A stretch of 64,000 bases of DNA from Gammaproteobacteria bacterium (GCA_030429735.1 JAUIET010000002.1:1-64000); one strand, 5' to 3'; counted from the stretch's first letter, positions 23,329-32,444 are shown. Made by a program: numbers and translations. Notes: generated by a model not told the origin, from the letters alone.

Positions 23329-24432
23329 ATGGCCCCAATAATAACCCCCACCCGCCGAACCCGACGCACGCATTTCACTCGCCGGGTAGAGGCGGCCGGT
23401 GTAAAAGGGTTCACCGTATACAACCATATGTTGTTGCCCTCAGTGTTTGAATCCCCCGAAGCTGACTATTGGCACCTGTGCGAGCATGTGCAGGTATGGG
23501 ATGTGGCCGCTGAGCGCCAGGTGGAGCTGAAGGGTCCAGACGCGGCAAAACTGGCGCAACTTATGACACCGCGCGACCTTAGCAACGCCCAGCCTCTGCA
23601 GGGCAAATACGCGCCCATCTGCGACGCGCGGGGTCGAATTCTGAATGACCCGGTGGTGATCAAACTCAGTGATGAACGATGGTGGATGTCGCTGGCCGAC
23701 AGCGACATCAAATTGTGGGCTGATGGCCTCGCTCAGGGGTATGGGTTGGACGTAGAGGTGTTTGAGCCAGATGTGTCGCCGCTGGGCGTGCAAGGTCCAA
23801 AATCCACTGAGCTAATGGCCAGGGTTTTTGGTGCTGAGGTTCGAGACATACGGTTCTTCTGGGGCAAGATGCTCAGCTTTGAAGGCCAAGAGATGTACGT
23901 GGCGCGGTCCGGTTGGAGTAAGCAGGGTGGTTTCGAAATCTATGTGAACAACGGCGAGCTTGCCGAGCCGCTGTGGGATGCCTTGTTTACCGCGGGTGAA
24001 GACCTGAACGTAAGAGCAGGCTGCCCGAACGGAATAGAGCGAATGGAAGCGGGCCTGCTGAGTTATGGCAGCGACATGGATGAGACCAACAACGTGTTCG
24101 AATGCGGCCTGGACAGCTACCTGAACCTGGACGCACCCATAGAAAGCCTGAGCCTGCCCGCATTGAAAGCGATGGCAAATACTCAGACGCACAAGTTGCG
24201 CGGTCTGTTGTTCCCGGAAGCGTTTGATGTGCCAGCACCGTACTACCTGATGGATGATGATCAGCGCACCGAAGTTCGTTCGTCCTGTTGGTCGCCGCGG
24301 TATAAGAAATTTATGCTGTATGCAATGCTGCCGCTCAGCTACACCGCGGCGAATGAAACGTTGACAGTGCAGGGTGTGACCGGAACAATTACCGACATTC
24401 CCTTTCCCAAAGAAAAGCTTCTGGAACCCTAA
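23329..24432 (+). CDS. DmdA-family (GcvT-like) tetrahydrofolate-dependent demethylase
   Basis: The 367-aa protein belongs to the aminomethyltransferase fold. Its N-terminal region RRTRRTHFTRRVEAAGVKGFTVYNHMLLP and the block YWHLCEHVQVWDVAAERQVELKGPDA closely follow DMSP demethylase DmdA as I remember it. So do RSGWSKQGGFEIYV and RMEAGLLSYGSDM. DmdA moves a methyl group from dimethylsulfoniopropionate to tetrahydrofolate. The family also contains members with other substrates, so DMSP specificity is probable but not shown. ATG 23329 with GGAG six bases ahead is the start (the frame is open further upstream). It begins a tight block with the sulfhydrylase gene (ATG overlaps its stop). Confidence 0.78.
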   Translation: MAPIITPTRRTRRTHFTRRVEAAGVKGFTVYNHMLLPSVFESPEADYWHLCEHVQVWDVAAERQVELKGPDAAKLAQLMTPRDLSNAQPLQGKYAPICDARGRILNDPVVIKLSDERWWMSLADSDIKLWADGLAQGYGLDVEVFEPDVSPLGVQGPKSTELMARVFGAEVRDIRFFWGKMLSFEGQEMYVARSGWSKQGGFEIYVNNGELAEPLWDALFTAGEDLNVRAGCPNGIERMEAGLLSYGSDMDETNNVFECGLDSYLNLDAPIESLSLPALKAMANTQTHKLRGLLFPEAFDVPAPYYLMDDDQRTEVRSSCWSPRYKKFMLYAMLPLSYTAANETLTVQGVTGTITDIPFPKEKLLEP

Positions 24433-25748
24433 TGGCCAAATCTTCGTTTTTCCAGCCCGACACGATCGCGCTGCACGCGGGCTACGTGCCCGAGAGTGAT
24501 CATGGCGCGCGCGCGGTGCCCATTTACCAGACCACGTCGTACGTGTTCGACAGTGTCAGCGACGGTGCCGCATTATTTAACGTGGAACAGGGCGGCCATA
24601 TTTACAGCCGTATCTCCAACCCAACAGTGGCCGTGTTGGAACAGCGTATTGCGGCACTGGAAGGCGGCAGTGGCGCCATCTGTACCGCGTCGGGTATGAG
24701 TGCCTTGTTTACTACCTTTATCACATTGTGCTCAGCTGGCGATCATATCGTGTCGGCTGCACAAATTTATGGCTCAACAGCAACCTTGCTACGGCACACC
24801 TTGAAGCGCCTTGGCATAGAAACCAGCTTCGTCAGTATCAATGACGCGGATGCACTGGCAGCCGCTATTCAGCCGAATACAAAAATGGTGTTCTGTGAAT
24901 CGATTGGTAACCCCGGGCTGGAAGTGTCGAATTTGCCGGCCATAGGTCGCATCGCAAACAGCGCCGGAATTCCATTGGTAGTGGATGCCACGTTTGCAAC
25001 ACCGGCCTTGCACCGCCCGCTTGAGCACGGTGCCAACGTAGTGGTTCATTCCATGACCAAGTGGATGGGTGGCCACGGGGCCGCGATCGGTGGCGTGATC
25101 GTAGATGGCGGAAATTTCGATTGGAGTGTGAGCGGGCGCTTTCCGGAGCTTACCGAGCCCTACGAGCCGTTTCACGGTATTCGCTTTTGGGAAGAGTTCG
25201 GCCCGAATGCCCTGGCCTCAAAAATACGTGCAGAATCCATGCGCGATTTAGGCGCGTGCCTCGCACCCAACAATGCGTTTCTGATTTTGCAAGGCATAGA
25301 AACCCTGCAACTTAGAATGCAGCAGCACGTTAGCAATACGCGCGCGTTGCTAACATGGCTGCAAGCACAAGACGATGTGATCTGGGTCAATCACCCGGAG
25401 CTGGACTCCAACCCCACTCACACGATAGCCGCGGAACTGTTTCCACAAGGCGCGGGGTCTATGTTGTGCTTTGGCGTTACCGGTGGTCGCGCTGGCGGTG
25501 CGGCGTTTATCGACGCCCTGCAGTTGGCGTCCAACCTGGCCAATGTGGGTGACTCACGCACCCTGGTCTTGCACCCTGGTAGCACTACACACTCAAGGCT
25601 AAGCCCGGAAGCCATGCTGGCCGCGGGTATAAGTGAAGATATGGTGCGGGTGTCGGTGGGTCTCGAGCACATTAAAGATATTCAGTCTGATTTCAGCAAA
25701 GGCCTGAAAGCGGCAAGCAAAGTGGCCGCAGCACAGGAGAGCAGCTGA
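24432..25748 (+). CDS. O-acetylhomoserine sulfhydrylase-type PLP enzyme (Cys/Met metabolism family)
   Basis: The 438-aa protein starts FQPDTIALHAGYVP and has Y-x-R-x-x-NPT (YSRISNPTVAVLEQR), the glycine-rich GSGAICTASGMSAL and the PLP-lysine motif VHSMTKWMGGHG. The SRTLVLHPGSTTHSRLSPE segment is typical of MetY-like O-acetylhomoserine sulfhydrylases. These join sulfide or methanethiol to O-acetylhomoserine. Placed directly behind a DmdA-like gene, capture of methanethiol into methionine is an attractive role. Start and stop codons overlap both neighbours, so the block is translationally coupled. Confidence 0.88.
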   Translation: MAKSSFFQPDTIALHAGYVPESDHGARAVPIYQTTSYVFDSVSDGAALFNVEQGGHIYSRISNPTVAVLEQRIAALEGGSGAICTASGMSALFTTFITLCSAGDHIVSAAQIYGSTATLLRHTLKRLGIETSFVSINDADALAAAIQPNTKMVFCESIGNPGLEVSNLPAIGRIANSAGIPLVVDATFATPALHRPLEHGANVVVHSMTKWMGGHGAAIGGVIVDGGNFDWSVSGRFPELTEPYEPFHGIRFWEEFGPNALASKIRAESMRDLGACLAPNNAFLILQGIETLQLRMQQHVSNTRALLTWLQAQDDVIWVNHPELDSNPTHTIAAELFPQGAGSMLCFGVTGGRAGGAAFIDALQLASNLANVGDSRTLVLHPGSTTHSRLSPEAMLAAGISEDMVRVSVGLEHIKDIQSDFSKGLKAASKVAAAQESS

Positions 25749-26557
25749 TGAAAGTATCCGTACACGGCGTTAATACCCACGTTGCCACCGGCGGCAAAGA
25801 GTTTGACGCCAGCCTGCCCACCGTGATGTTTCTGCACGGCAGCGGTTTGGATCACCGTAGCTGGGCACTGCAAACGCGTTGGTTCGCGTTTCATGGTTTT
25901 TCGGTGCTGGCCCCGGCGTTCCCTGGCCACAGTTTGTCAGAGGGTGAGCCGTTCGCACGCATTGAAGACAGCGCGCCCTGGCTTGATGAGTTGCTCACAA
26001 GCTGTGGTGTGGACGCGGCGCATATTGTCGGTCATTCGCAGGGTTTTCTCAGTGCTCTGGAACTGGCAAAGCAAACCCCGTCTCGCGCATTGTCACTCAC
26101 CGGCATCGGCACAGCGGGCGCCATTCCCGTTAATGCAACCCTGCTGGAAACCGCTGAGAAGTCGGCCGCCAAAGCCGCGGAGTTTATGCTGCAATGGGGG
26201 TTTGGCTCGAACATGCATCGAGGCGTGTCGCCCACACCCGGCATGCAGCCGATAGCCATTGGTCACCAGATTATGTCAGCCAATCCACTCGCTACAGACT
26301 TGAATGCCTGCGCCAATTACCAGGGCGGCAATGAAGCGGCAGAAATCATCGCCAGGGCGAATAAAATACCGTGCAAACTGATTCTTGCCGGGCAAGACAA
26401 AATGACACCCTTAAACGCCGGTCAGGCGTTAGCGGCAGTGTTGGGCGCTGAGGTGAGCGTACTTGGCGAGTACGGGCATATGTTGCCTATAGAAGCGCCC
26501 AGGCAGGTGCTCACTGAGTTGCGTGATTTTATCCTTAGCGTAGAAAAAGGACAGTAG
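25748..26557 (+). CDS. Alpha/beta-hydrolase
   Basis: The 269-aa protein has the oxyanion motif LHGSGLDHRSW near residue 29, the nucleophile elbow GHSQG and the C-terminal acid/base segment ILAGQDKMTP and GEYGHMLPIEAP. These give a complete Ser-Asp-His triad. The substrate is unknown; an ester or thioester hydrolase (for example on a CoA or lactone intermediate) would fit between the sulfhydrylase and the acyl-CoA enzyme. It overlaps the sulfhydrylase stop and is three bases from the next gene. Confidence 0.85.
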   Translation: MKVSVHGVNTHVATGGKEFDASLPTVMFLHGSGLDHRSWALQTRWFAFHGFSVLAPAFPGHSLSEGEPFARIEDSAPWLDELLTSCGVDAAHIVGHSQGFLSALELAKQTPSRALSLTGIGTAGAIPVNATLLETAEKSAAKAAEFMLQWGFGSNMHRGVSPTPGMQPIAIGHQIMSANPLATDLNACANYQGGNEAAEIIARANKIPCKLILAGQDKMTPLNAGQALAAVLGAEVSVLGEYGHMLPIEAPRQVLTELRDFILSVEKGQ

Positions 26558-26560
26558 AGC

Positions 26561-28870
26561 ATGGCGTTTAACAAAGTAGCGGTGATTGGCGCTGGCACCA
26601 TGGGTTCCGGTATTGCCGGCCAGGTAGCCAATGCAGGCATTGATGTGTGGCTGCTTGATTTACCCAGTGACGGTTCGGCGGTGAACGCGCTTGCCGAGCG
26701 TGGCCTGCAACGCATCAAAGACCCGGCCTCGCCAGGCCTGATGAGTAACGAGGCAGAGCGCTTTGTGCATGTGGGTAACACGCGCGATGACTTTGATCAG
26801 CTTGCCGATTGTGATTGGATAGTAGAAGCCGTTGTTGAACGCCTGGACATTAAGAAAACGCTGTACAAACATCTTGATGAAGTGTGCCGCGATGACGCGA
26901 TTGTTTCGTCTAACACGTCCACTATACCTATTCGCTTGTTGATCGAAGACATGCCAACCTCTTTTCAGCAGCGCTTCGCCATCACCCACTTTTTCAACCC
27001 CGTGCGCCAAATGCCATTGCTTGAATTGGTGCGCGGAGAGCACAGCTCGGCCGAGGTTATGCACACACTTGCCGATTTTTGTGACCAGCAACTCGGCAAG
27101 GGCGTTATCCCTTGTGTCGATACCCCGGGGTTTCTGGGTAACCGCGTGGGTTGCTACGCCATACAGTGTGCATTGCAGGCCGCACTGGAGCTAGGCCTTA
27201 GCGCGCAAGAAGCCGACGCTATTTTTGGCCGTCCTATGGGCATTCCAAAAACCGGGGTATTTGGTTTATACGACTTGATTGGCATCGACCTAATGTCAGA
27301 CGTGGCCAAAAGTCTGGTGGCCACACTGCCGCCAGATGACGCATTTCACAATGAAGCCACGCCCGTGCCGCTGATGGTCGATATGATCAGCAAAGGGCAC
27401 ACCGGTATCAAGCAAGGCCAGGGCTTTTATCGCCGTGGCGAGCACGGCACCGAGGCTGTGAACCTGAACACGGGTGCCTATGAACCGGTTCCGCACAGAA
27501 TCACTCTGCCACTGGCCGACCAAGCCGAGCAGCAAGGTATTCATGTGCTGCTGGAAGACGAAGGCAAGTACGGGCAGTTCGCGTGGCGGGTGTTATCGCG
27601 GGTGTTGTCGTACGCCGCCTCGTTGATCCCGGAAGTAGGCGACACCCCGCAAGGCGTGGATGATGCCATGAAGCTGGGTTACAACTGGATACGTGGCCCG
27701 TTCGAATTGATTGACGACATCGGGGTTGATACCTTCATTGCCAGGCTTGAAACCGAAAATATCAGCGTGCCGGCATTTCTGCGCTCGGCGGCAGGTTCCA
27801 GTTTCTACCGGGTAGCAGCAAACGAGCTGCAGCAGCGCTGTGTTGACGGCTCCTGGCAGGCGTTGAATCGCCCAACAGGCGTGCTTCGTTTTAACGAAAA
27901 ACGGCAAACCATGACACCGGTAAATACCTGTGCTGTGGCCAGCTGGTTTGATCTGGACGGCATTGCGCTGGTGGAGTTTCACAGTAAGGCCAATGCCCTG
28001 GACGGTGATTCCATGGCAATTCTTGCCGACGCGATTGAAACCGTTGCCAGCAAGTCGATGCGCGGCTTGATTGTGCACAACGACGCCCAACACTTTTCCT
28101 GTGGTGTAAATCTTGCCGCCGTGCGCGCATTTTTTGAAGCCGACGACATGGATGGTCTGGACGCCTTTCTGCATCACTTCCAGCAAACCGTACTGAACAT
28201 GGCAAAAGCCCCGTTTCCAGTCGTTGCCGCCCCGGTTGGTATGTCATTGGGCGGTGGCTTCGAGGTAGTGCTGCAGGCCAAGCAGGTTATCTGCCATGCC
28301 AACTCGACTATGGGCTTGGTGGAATCAGGCGTTGGCCTGGTGCCAGGCGGCGGTGGCTGTAAGGAAACGCTGTACCGTTGGATAGAGCAGCTCGGTGGCA
28401 ATGATCACATAGCGGACGCCTCCTGGAAGGCATTCATGAATCTGGGCTACGGCCGCACCTGCTCATCGCCCATTCTTGCGCGCGAACAAGCGATGCTCAG
28501 GCCAAATGACAGCTTTCTCAACAACCGCGATCGACTTTTGCCAGCGGCGATGGACGCGATTGCAAGTCGTACCGGCCAGGTAGAGTTCGTGCGGAATCCT
28601 TTGCCCATGCCGGGCCAACCGATGTTCGAAAAAATGTGTGCCTGGCTGGAAGAGGCGCACGCCGCTGGCAAACTGACGCCGCACAATGTGGTCACGGCAA
28701 CGGAGTTGGCTCGCATTGTCAGTGGTGGGGATGTTGAGCCAGGTACGAAGATGTCTGAGCAGGATGTTCTGGATGCTGAGCGATCCAGCTTTTTACGGTT
28801 GGTGTCTACGGATGCGACCCGGGAGCGGATTCGGACAATGTTGGATGTCGGGAAGGCGGTTCAGAATTGA
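26561..28870 (+). CDS. Bifunctional 3-hydroxyacyl-CoA dehydrogenase/enoyl-CoA hydratase (FadN-type order)
   Basis: The 769-aa protein has the dehydrogenase first, as in FadN, whereas FadB carries the hydratase first. The NAD site is VAVIGAGTMGSGIAG (6-20), followed by the catalytic region SSNTSTIPI, THFFNPVRQMPLLELV and TPGFLGNRV. A second helical 3HCDH segment follows. From about 455 to 690 runs a crotonase domain (GLIVHNDAQHFSCGVNL, APVGMSLGGGFEVVLQA oxyanion loop, LVESGVGLVPGGGG). It performs hydration and oxidation of an enoyl-CoA. In this operon the substrate may be an acyl-CoA from the methylated compound or simply a fatty acid. It is the last gene of the DmdA block; 176 bases follow before the methyltransferase gene. 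Confidence 0.88.
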   Translation: MAFNKVAVIGAGTMGSGIAGQVANAGIDVWLLDLPSDGSAVNALAERGLQRIKDPASPGLMSNEAERFVHVGNTRDDFDQLADCDWIVEAVVERLDIKKTLYKHLDEVCRDDAIVSSNTSTIPIRLLIEDMPTSFQQRFAITHFFNPVRQMPLLELVRGEHSSAEVMHTLADFCDQQLGKGVIPCVDTPGFLGNRVGCYAIQCALQAALELGLSAQEADAIFGRPMGIPKTGVFGLYDLIGIDLMSDVAKSLVATLPPDDAFHNEATPVPLMVDMISKGHTGIKQGQGFYRRGEHGTEAVNLNTGAYEPVPHRITLPLADQAEQQGIHVLLEDEGKYGQFAWRVLSRVLSYAASLIPEVGDTPQGVDDAMKLGYNWIRGPFELIDDIGVDTFIARLETENISVPAFLRSAAGSSFYRVAANELQQRCVDGSWQALNRPTGVLRFNEKRQTMTPVNTCAVASWFDLDGIALVEFHSKANALDGDSMAILADAIETVASKSMRGLIVHNDAQHFSCGVNLAAVRAFFEADDMDGLDAFLHHFQQTVLNMAKAPFPVVAAPVGMSLGGGFEVVLQAKQVICHANSTMGLVESGVGLVPGGGGCKETLYRWIEQLGGNDHIADASWKAFMNLGYGRTCSSPILAREQAMLRPNDSFLNNRDRLLPAAMDAIASRTGQVEFVRNPLPMPGQPMFEKMCAWLEEAHAAGKLTPHNVVTATELARIVSGGDVEPGTKMSEQDVLDAERSSFLRLVSTDATRERIRTMLDVGKAVQN

Positions 28871-29046
28871 CGGTGTCTGGGAAAAGGCATCGGACGCTTG
28901 CGCCGCTCTCCCTGGTCGAAAATACCCCACAAATTTACCAAAATTCACGTCGTCCACGAGTACTCAAATGTCGTTCAATTACATGCGCCAGAGTCCATAC
29001 TCAATGAGACTGCGAGGGTTAATTAGACCTATAACAGAAGGCGGAA

Positions 29047-30588
29047 ATGAGCGAACGTGGGGGGCGACGAAAGGCGGGTGGTCGAGGTGCAAAGCGCGCC
29101 GCGCGGCAGCATTCGCAAGCGGACCTCACGGCGTTTATTGAGCGTAACATCCCGTACTTTGAATACCTGAATGACGAAAGCCTGGAGATCATTGAGCACA
29201 ACGCCGACACGGTACTCGAAGAAATAGGCATTGAGTTCAGGGGCGACGCCGAAGCCCTGCAGATTTTGAAAGACGCCGGGGCTGACGTGTCAGGCGAACT
29301 GGTTCGCTTTCCGCGCGGAATGTGCCGCTCAATTATTCAGGCCTCGGCGCCACAAGAGTTCACCCAGTACGCACGTAACCCGGCTCGCAATGTCATCATC
29401 GGGGGTAAACGAACCGTTATGGTGCCCGCATACGGCTCACCGTTTGTGCGTGACCTGGACAATGGGCGACGCTACGCGACGATCGAGGATTTTCGGAACT
29501 TTGTAAAACTTGCGTACACAGCGCCGGGCATTCATCACTCTGGCGGTACCGTGTGTGAACCGGTTGATCTGCCGGTGAACAAGCGCCACTTTGACATGGT
29601 GTACAGCCACATCAAATACAGTGACAAGCCATTCATGGGCTCGGTCACCGCACCTGAGCGCGCCGAAGACACGGTCAATATGGCCAAGCTTGTGTTTGGT
29701 GATGAGTTTGTTGAAAACAACACGGTGTGCATCAGCCTGATTAACGCCAACTCGCCAATGACCTTTGACGACACCATGCTCGGCGCGGCCAAAGTGTATG
29801 CGCGGCATAACCAGGCAACGGTAGTGTCACCTTTTATTCTGGCCGGCGCGATGTCGCCGGTTACCACTGCAGGCACGGTCACACAGATTTTGGCGGAAGC
29901 GCTGGCGGGCATGGCGTTTGTGCAATTGGTTAAGCCGGGCGCACCGGTGGTGTTTGGCACGTTTGCGAGTGCGGTGTCTATGCAGAACGGTGCGCCTACA
30001 TTTGGCACGGCAGAGCCTACCATGGTGTTGTATGCGGCGGCGCAATTGGCGCGCAGGCTGGGCGTGCCGTTCAGAAGCGGCGGCGGATTGTGTGGCTCGA
30101 AAATTCCGGATGCGCAAGCCGCGTATGAGGCGGCCAATACCATGCAAAACGCGGCACTGGCTGGCGTTAACTTTATGTTGCATACCGCGGGTTGGCTGGA
30201 AGGTGGCCTGGCGATGGGCTACGAGAAATTTGTAATGGACGCCGACCAGGCCAATATGATTCGTGTATTGCTCAGCGGCATGGACATGAGCGAAAACGGC
30301 CAAGCCATGAGTTCACTGCGCGAGACCGGGCCCGGCAAGCATTTTCTTGGCGCAGCGCATACGCAGGCCAATTTCGAAACCGCATTTGTCACCTCGCCGC
30401 TTGCGGACAATAACAGTTTCGAGCAGTGGGAAGCAGACGGCAGCCTGGATTGTGCCCAGCGAGCCAACGCGGCCTGGAAAAAAATGTTGAATGACTACCA
30501 GGCACCAGAACTGGACCCAGCGATTGACGACGCACTGATTGACTACATGACTCGGCGTAAGGCTGAGTTTGCAGACAAAGACTACTAA
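29047..30588 (+). CDS. MttB-family corrinoid-dependent methylamine/betaine methyltransferase (non-pyrrolysine)
   Basis: The 513-aa protein is a TIM-barrel methyltransferase of the trimethylamine methyltransferase family. It would transfer a methyl group from a quaternary amine such as glycine betaine to the corrinoid protein encoded next. Recognisable stretches are VLEEIGIEFRGDAEALQIL near the N-terminus and FIERNIPYFEYL. The TIM-barrel segments VPAYGSPFVRDLDNGRR, SGGTVCEPVDLP and GGGLCGSKIPDAQAAYE follow. There is no in-frame UAG, so it is of the MtgB-like type and not a pyrrolysine TMA enzyme. The first 24 residues are strongly basic (GGRRKAGGRGAKRAARQ), an unusual tail. It starts at ATG 29047 behind AAGGCGG. 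Substrate identity is inferred from the sox genes nearby. Confidence 0.85.
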   Translation: MSERGGRRKAGGRGAKRAARQHSQADLTAFIERNIPYFEYLNDESLEIIEHNADTVLEEIGIEFRGDAEALQILKDAGADVSGELVRFPRGMCRSIIQASAPQEFTQYARNPARNVIIGGKRTVMVPAYGSPFVRDLDNGRRYATIEDFRNFVKLAYTAPGIHHSGGTVCEPVDLPVNKRHFDMVYSHIKYSDKPFMGSVTAPERAEDTVNMAKLVFGDEFVENNTVCISLINANSPMTFDDTMLGAAKVYARHNQATVVSPFILAGAMSPVTTAGTVTQILAEALAGMAFVQLVKPGAPVVFGTFASAVSMQNGAPTFGTAEPTMVLYAAAQLARRLGVPFRSGGGLCGSKIPDAQAAYEAANTMQNAALAGVNFMLHTAGWLEGGLAMGYEKFVMDADQANMIRVLLSGMDMSENGQAMSSLRETGPGKHFLGAAHTQANFETAFVTSPLADNNSFEQWEADGSLDCAQRANAAWKKMLNDYQAPELDPAIDDALIDYMTRRKAEFADKDY

Positions 30589-30624
30589 TTAACTACATTT
30601 GAAGTAACGCCCGGAGAATACTCG

Positions 30625-31341
30625 ATGAATGATGATGCGAATGATCACGGTGATGAAGAAGACATCATATTGTCGGAGCTGTCAGACGAAGAATTAGTCG
30701 AGCAAATGCACGACGATCTCTACGACGGGCTAAAGGAAGAAATTGAAGAAGGCACTAATATATTGCTGGAACGCGGCTGGAGCGCTGACAAAGTGCTGTC
30801 AGACGCCTTGGTTGCTGGCATGACCATCGTCGGCATTGATTTCCGAGACGGCATTCTGTTTGTGCCCGAAGTGTTGCTTGCCGCCAATGCCATGAAAGGC
30901 GGCATGGCCATTATCCGCCCCTTGCTCGCCGAAACCGGGGCCAAACCCGTGGGTACCATGGTGATTGGCACAGTCAAAGGCGACATTCATGACATTGGCA
31001 AGAACCTGGTTGGCATGATGATGGAAGGTGCCGGCTTTGAGGTGACCGATATTGGTATTAATAACTCGGTTGAAGAGTACATGGCGGCCCTGGAAGAGAA
31101 CAAGCCAGATGTGTTAGGCATGTCTGCATTGCTGACAACCACCATGCCCTACATGAAAGTTGTCATAGACGCGTTGAAAGAACAAGGCATGCGGGATGAC
31201 TACATTGTGATGGTTGGGGGTGCGCCTCTGAACGAAGAGTTTGGTGAAGCGGTTGGTGCGGATGCCTATTGTCGCGACGCGGCCGAAGCGGCATCAACCG
31301 GTGTTCGCCTGGTTGCGGAGCGGCGAGCCGCGGCCGGCTGA
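30625..31341 (+). CDS. Corrinoid (methyl-carrier) protein, MtbC/MetH-like
   Basis: The 238-aa protein has a helical cap domain (about 20-105) and a B12-binding Rossmann domain. That domain has the base-off/His-on motif GDIHDIGKNLVG (Asp120, His122, Gly125), SALLTTTM (Ser167) and GGAPL (198-202). It carries the methyl group between the MttB-like enzyme and the methyl-THF methyltransferase. The N-terminus is extremely acidic: about 13 Asp/Glu in the first 31 residues with almost no basic residue. This contrasts with the polybasic tails of its partner enzymes. It follows the methyltransferase gene by 36 bases. Confidence 0.92.
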   Translation: MNDDANDHGDEEDIILSELSDEELVEQMHDDLYDGLKEEIEEGTNILLERGWSADKVLSDALVAGMTIVGIDFRDGILFVPEVLLAANAMKGGMAIIRPLLAETGAKPVGTMVIGTVKGDIHDIGKNLVGMMMEGAGFEVTDIGINNSVEEYMAALEENKPDVLGMSALLTTTMPYMKVVIDALKEQGMRDDYIVMVGGAPLNEEFGEAVGADAYCRDAAEAASTGVRLVAERRAAAG

Positions 31342-31369
31342 TGAAACCCGCTTGAACAGTGCCCGTGCA

Positions 31370-31996
31370 ATGCCCGATCACATGGCGAATTCACATCTTG
31401 CGCAGGTACTCGTCATTGCATGCGGTGCACTGGCGCACGAAATTCAGCAGATCAAAAAACTCAACCACTGGAATCACATCGAGTTAAGTTGCTTACCAGC
31501 TGAACTGCATAATACCCCTGATTTGATTGTTGGCAGGTTGCGGGAAAAAATCGACAAGGCGCGCGCTCATTATCATCAGATTTACATCGGCTACGGTGAT
31601 TGCGGTACCGGCGGGCATATCGATCGCCTCTGTGAAGAAGAGGGCATAGCCAGACTGCCGGGGGCGCACTGTTACTCCTTTTTTGCCGGTGAAGCGCGCT
31701 TTAATGCCATCGCTGAGCAAGAGCTGGGCACTTTATACCTGACTGACTACCTGGCGCAAAATTTCGAGCGGCTTATTGTCAGCGGGCTTAAACTGGACAA
31801 GCATCCGGAGCTGCGCGATATGATGTTTGGTAATTACCGCCGCGTTGTCTATCTGTCGCAGCAAGAGACACCGGAATTGTTTGACAAGGCGCGCCAGGCG
31901 GCCACGTACCTGGAACTGCAGTTCGAGCACATTCATACGGGTTACGGTGATTTGGAAACATCGCTGGCGCCTGCGCTTATTGCCAGAACGCGCTAG
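31370..31996 (+). CDS. DUF1638 family protein
   Basis: The 208-aa protein fits DUF1638. It has VLVIACGALAHEIQQI at the N-terminus, the LSCLPAELHNTPDLI segment and a Cys/Gly motif IGYGDCGTGGHIDRLCEEEG. PGAHCYSFFAG follows and HTGYGDLETSL is at the end. The conserved Cys and His residues suggest a metal or cofactor site. The family is regularly found in MttB/corrinoid clusters, and a helper role in corrinoid or methyl transfer is inferred from that association only. ATG 31370 starts it (31382 also possible); the open frame reaches further back inside the corrinoid gene but without family character. A 17-bp repeat begins at its stop codon. Confidence 0.8.
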   Translation: MPDHMANSHLAQVLVIACGALAHEIQQIKKLNHWNHIELSCLPAELHNTPDLIVGRLREKIDKARAHYHQIYIGYGDCGTGGHIDRLCEEEGIARLPGAHCYSFFAGEARFNAIAEQELGTLYLTDYLAQNFERLIVSGLKLDKHPELRDMMFGNYRRVVYLSQQETPELFDKARQAATYLELQFEHIHTGYGDLETSLAPALIARTR

Positions 31997-32129
31997 CAAA
32001 GCGAATGGGAAAGCAAAGCGAATGGGAAAGCACAGCGAATGGGAAAGCAAAGCGAATGGGAAAGCAAAGAGAATGGGATAGCAAAGCGAATAGGCTAGCA
32101 AAGCGAACGGGCTAGCGGAGCGAGACAGC
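31995..32129. repeat. 17-bp minisatellite, about 7.9 copies
   Basis: The unit AGCAAAGCGAATGGGAA starts in the DUF1638 stop codon and repeats head to tail. Copies 1, 2 and 4 are perfect, copies 3 and 5-7 carry one to three changes, and a last degenerate copy reaches 32129. Variation increases toward the 3' end. The 17-base length is not a multiple of three, so unit gain or loss would not affect the flanking genes but alters their spacing. Confidence 0.92.
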
Positions 32130-32132
32130 AGC

Positions 32133-32444
32133 ATGCAAAAAATTCGGATTTATTGGCGCGACATACCCTCACAGGTACTGGTTAAACAAGGTCGTAAACG
32201 CGGCAAGGTCATGCTCAGCGAGCGCTTTCAGGCGGCTATTGACCGTGCAGCCATGCGCGCCGGTCGTGGTAGCAGCGATGCCTATATGGCGGACTGGCGA
32301 AGAGAGTACACTGGCGCAGAAGCCGGCGCTGATATGCAATCACTGGCTGACCAGGACGCCGCTTTGCTGGAACAGGAATACAGCGATGAGCGACTGACTC
32401 AACTGATTCGAAACAAGGGTTTTGAAAGCGCTGAAGACAGCTGA
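32133..32444 (+). CDS. PF13769 ('virulence factor') family small protein
   Basis: The 103-aa protein begins IRIYWRDIPSQVLVKQGRKRGK and continues LSERFQAAIDRAAMRAG and YMADWRREY, which is the pattern of the family Pfam labels Virulence_fact. The name has no functional meaning here. Members sit in corrinoid methyltransferase clusters between DUF1638 and the methyl-THF enzyme, exactly as in this window. The protein is small, soluble and basic in its first half. A role as a binding partner or scaffold of the methyltransferase system is possible but unproven. Confidence 0.82.
   Translation: MQKIRIYWRDIPSQVLVKQGRKRGKVMLSERFQAAIDRAAMRAGRGSSDAYMADWRREYTGAEAGADMQSLADQDAALLEQEYSDERLTQLIRNKGFESAEDS

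Noticed and set aside
28686-29141. 151-codon plus-strand frame spanning the gap before the MttB-like gene
   Set aside because: Overlaps both real genes in another frame and shows no protein character.
29047-30588. Pyrrolysine-containing trimethylamine methyltransferase
   Set aside because: No in-frame TAG codon interrupts the gene, and no pylTSBCD genes are in the window.
31995-32129. CRISPR array
   Set aside because: The 17-bp units are directly adjacent with no spacers and no cas genes are near; it is a minisatellite.
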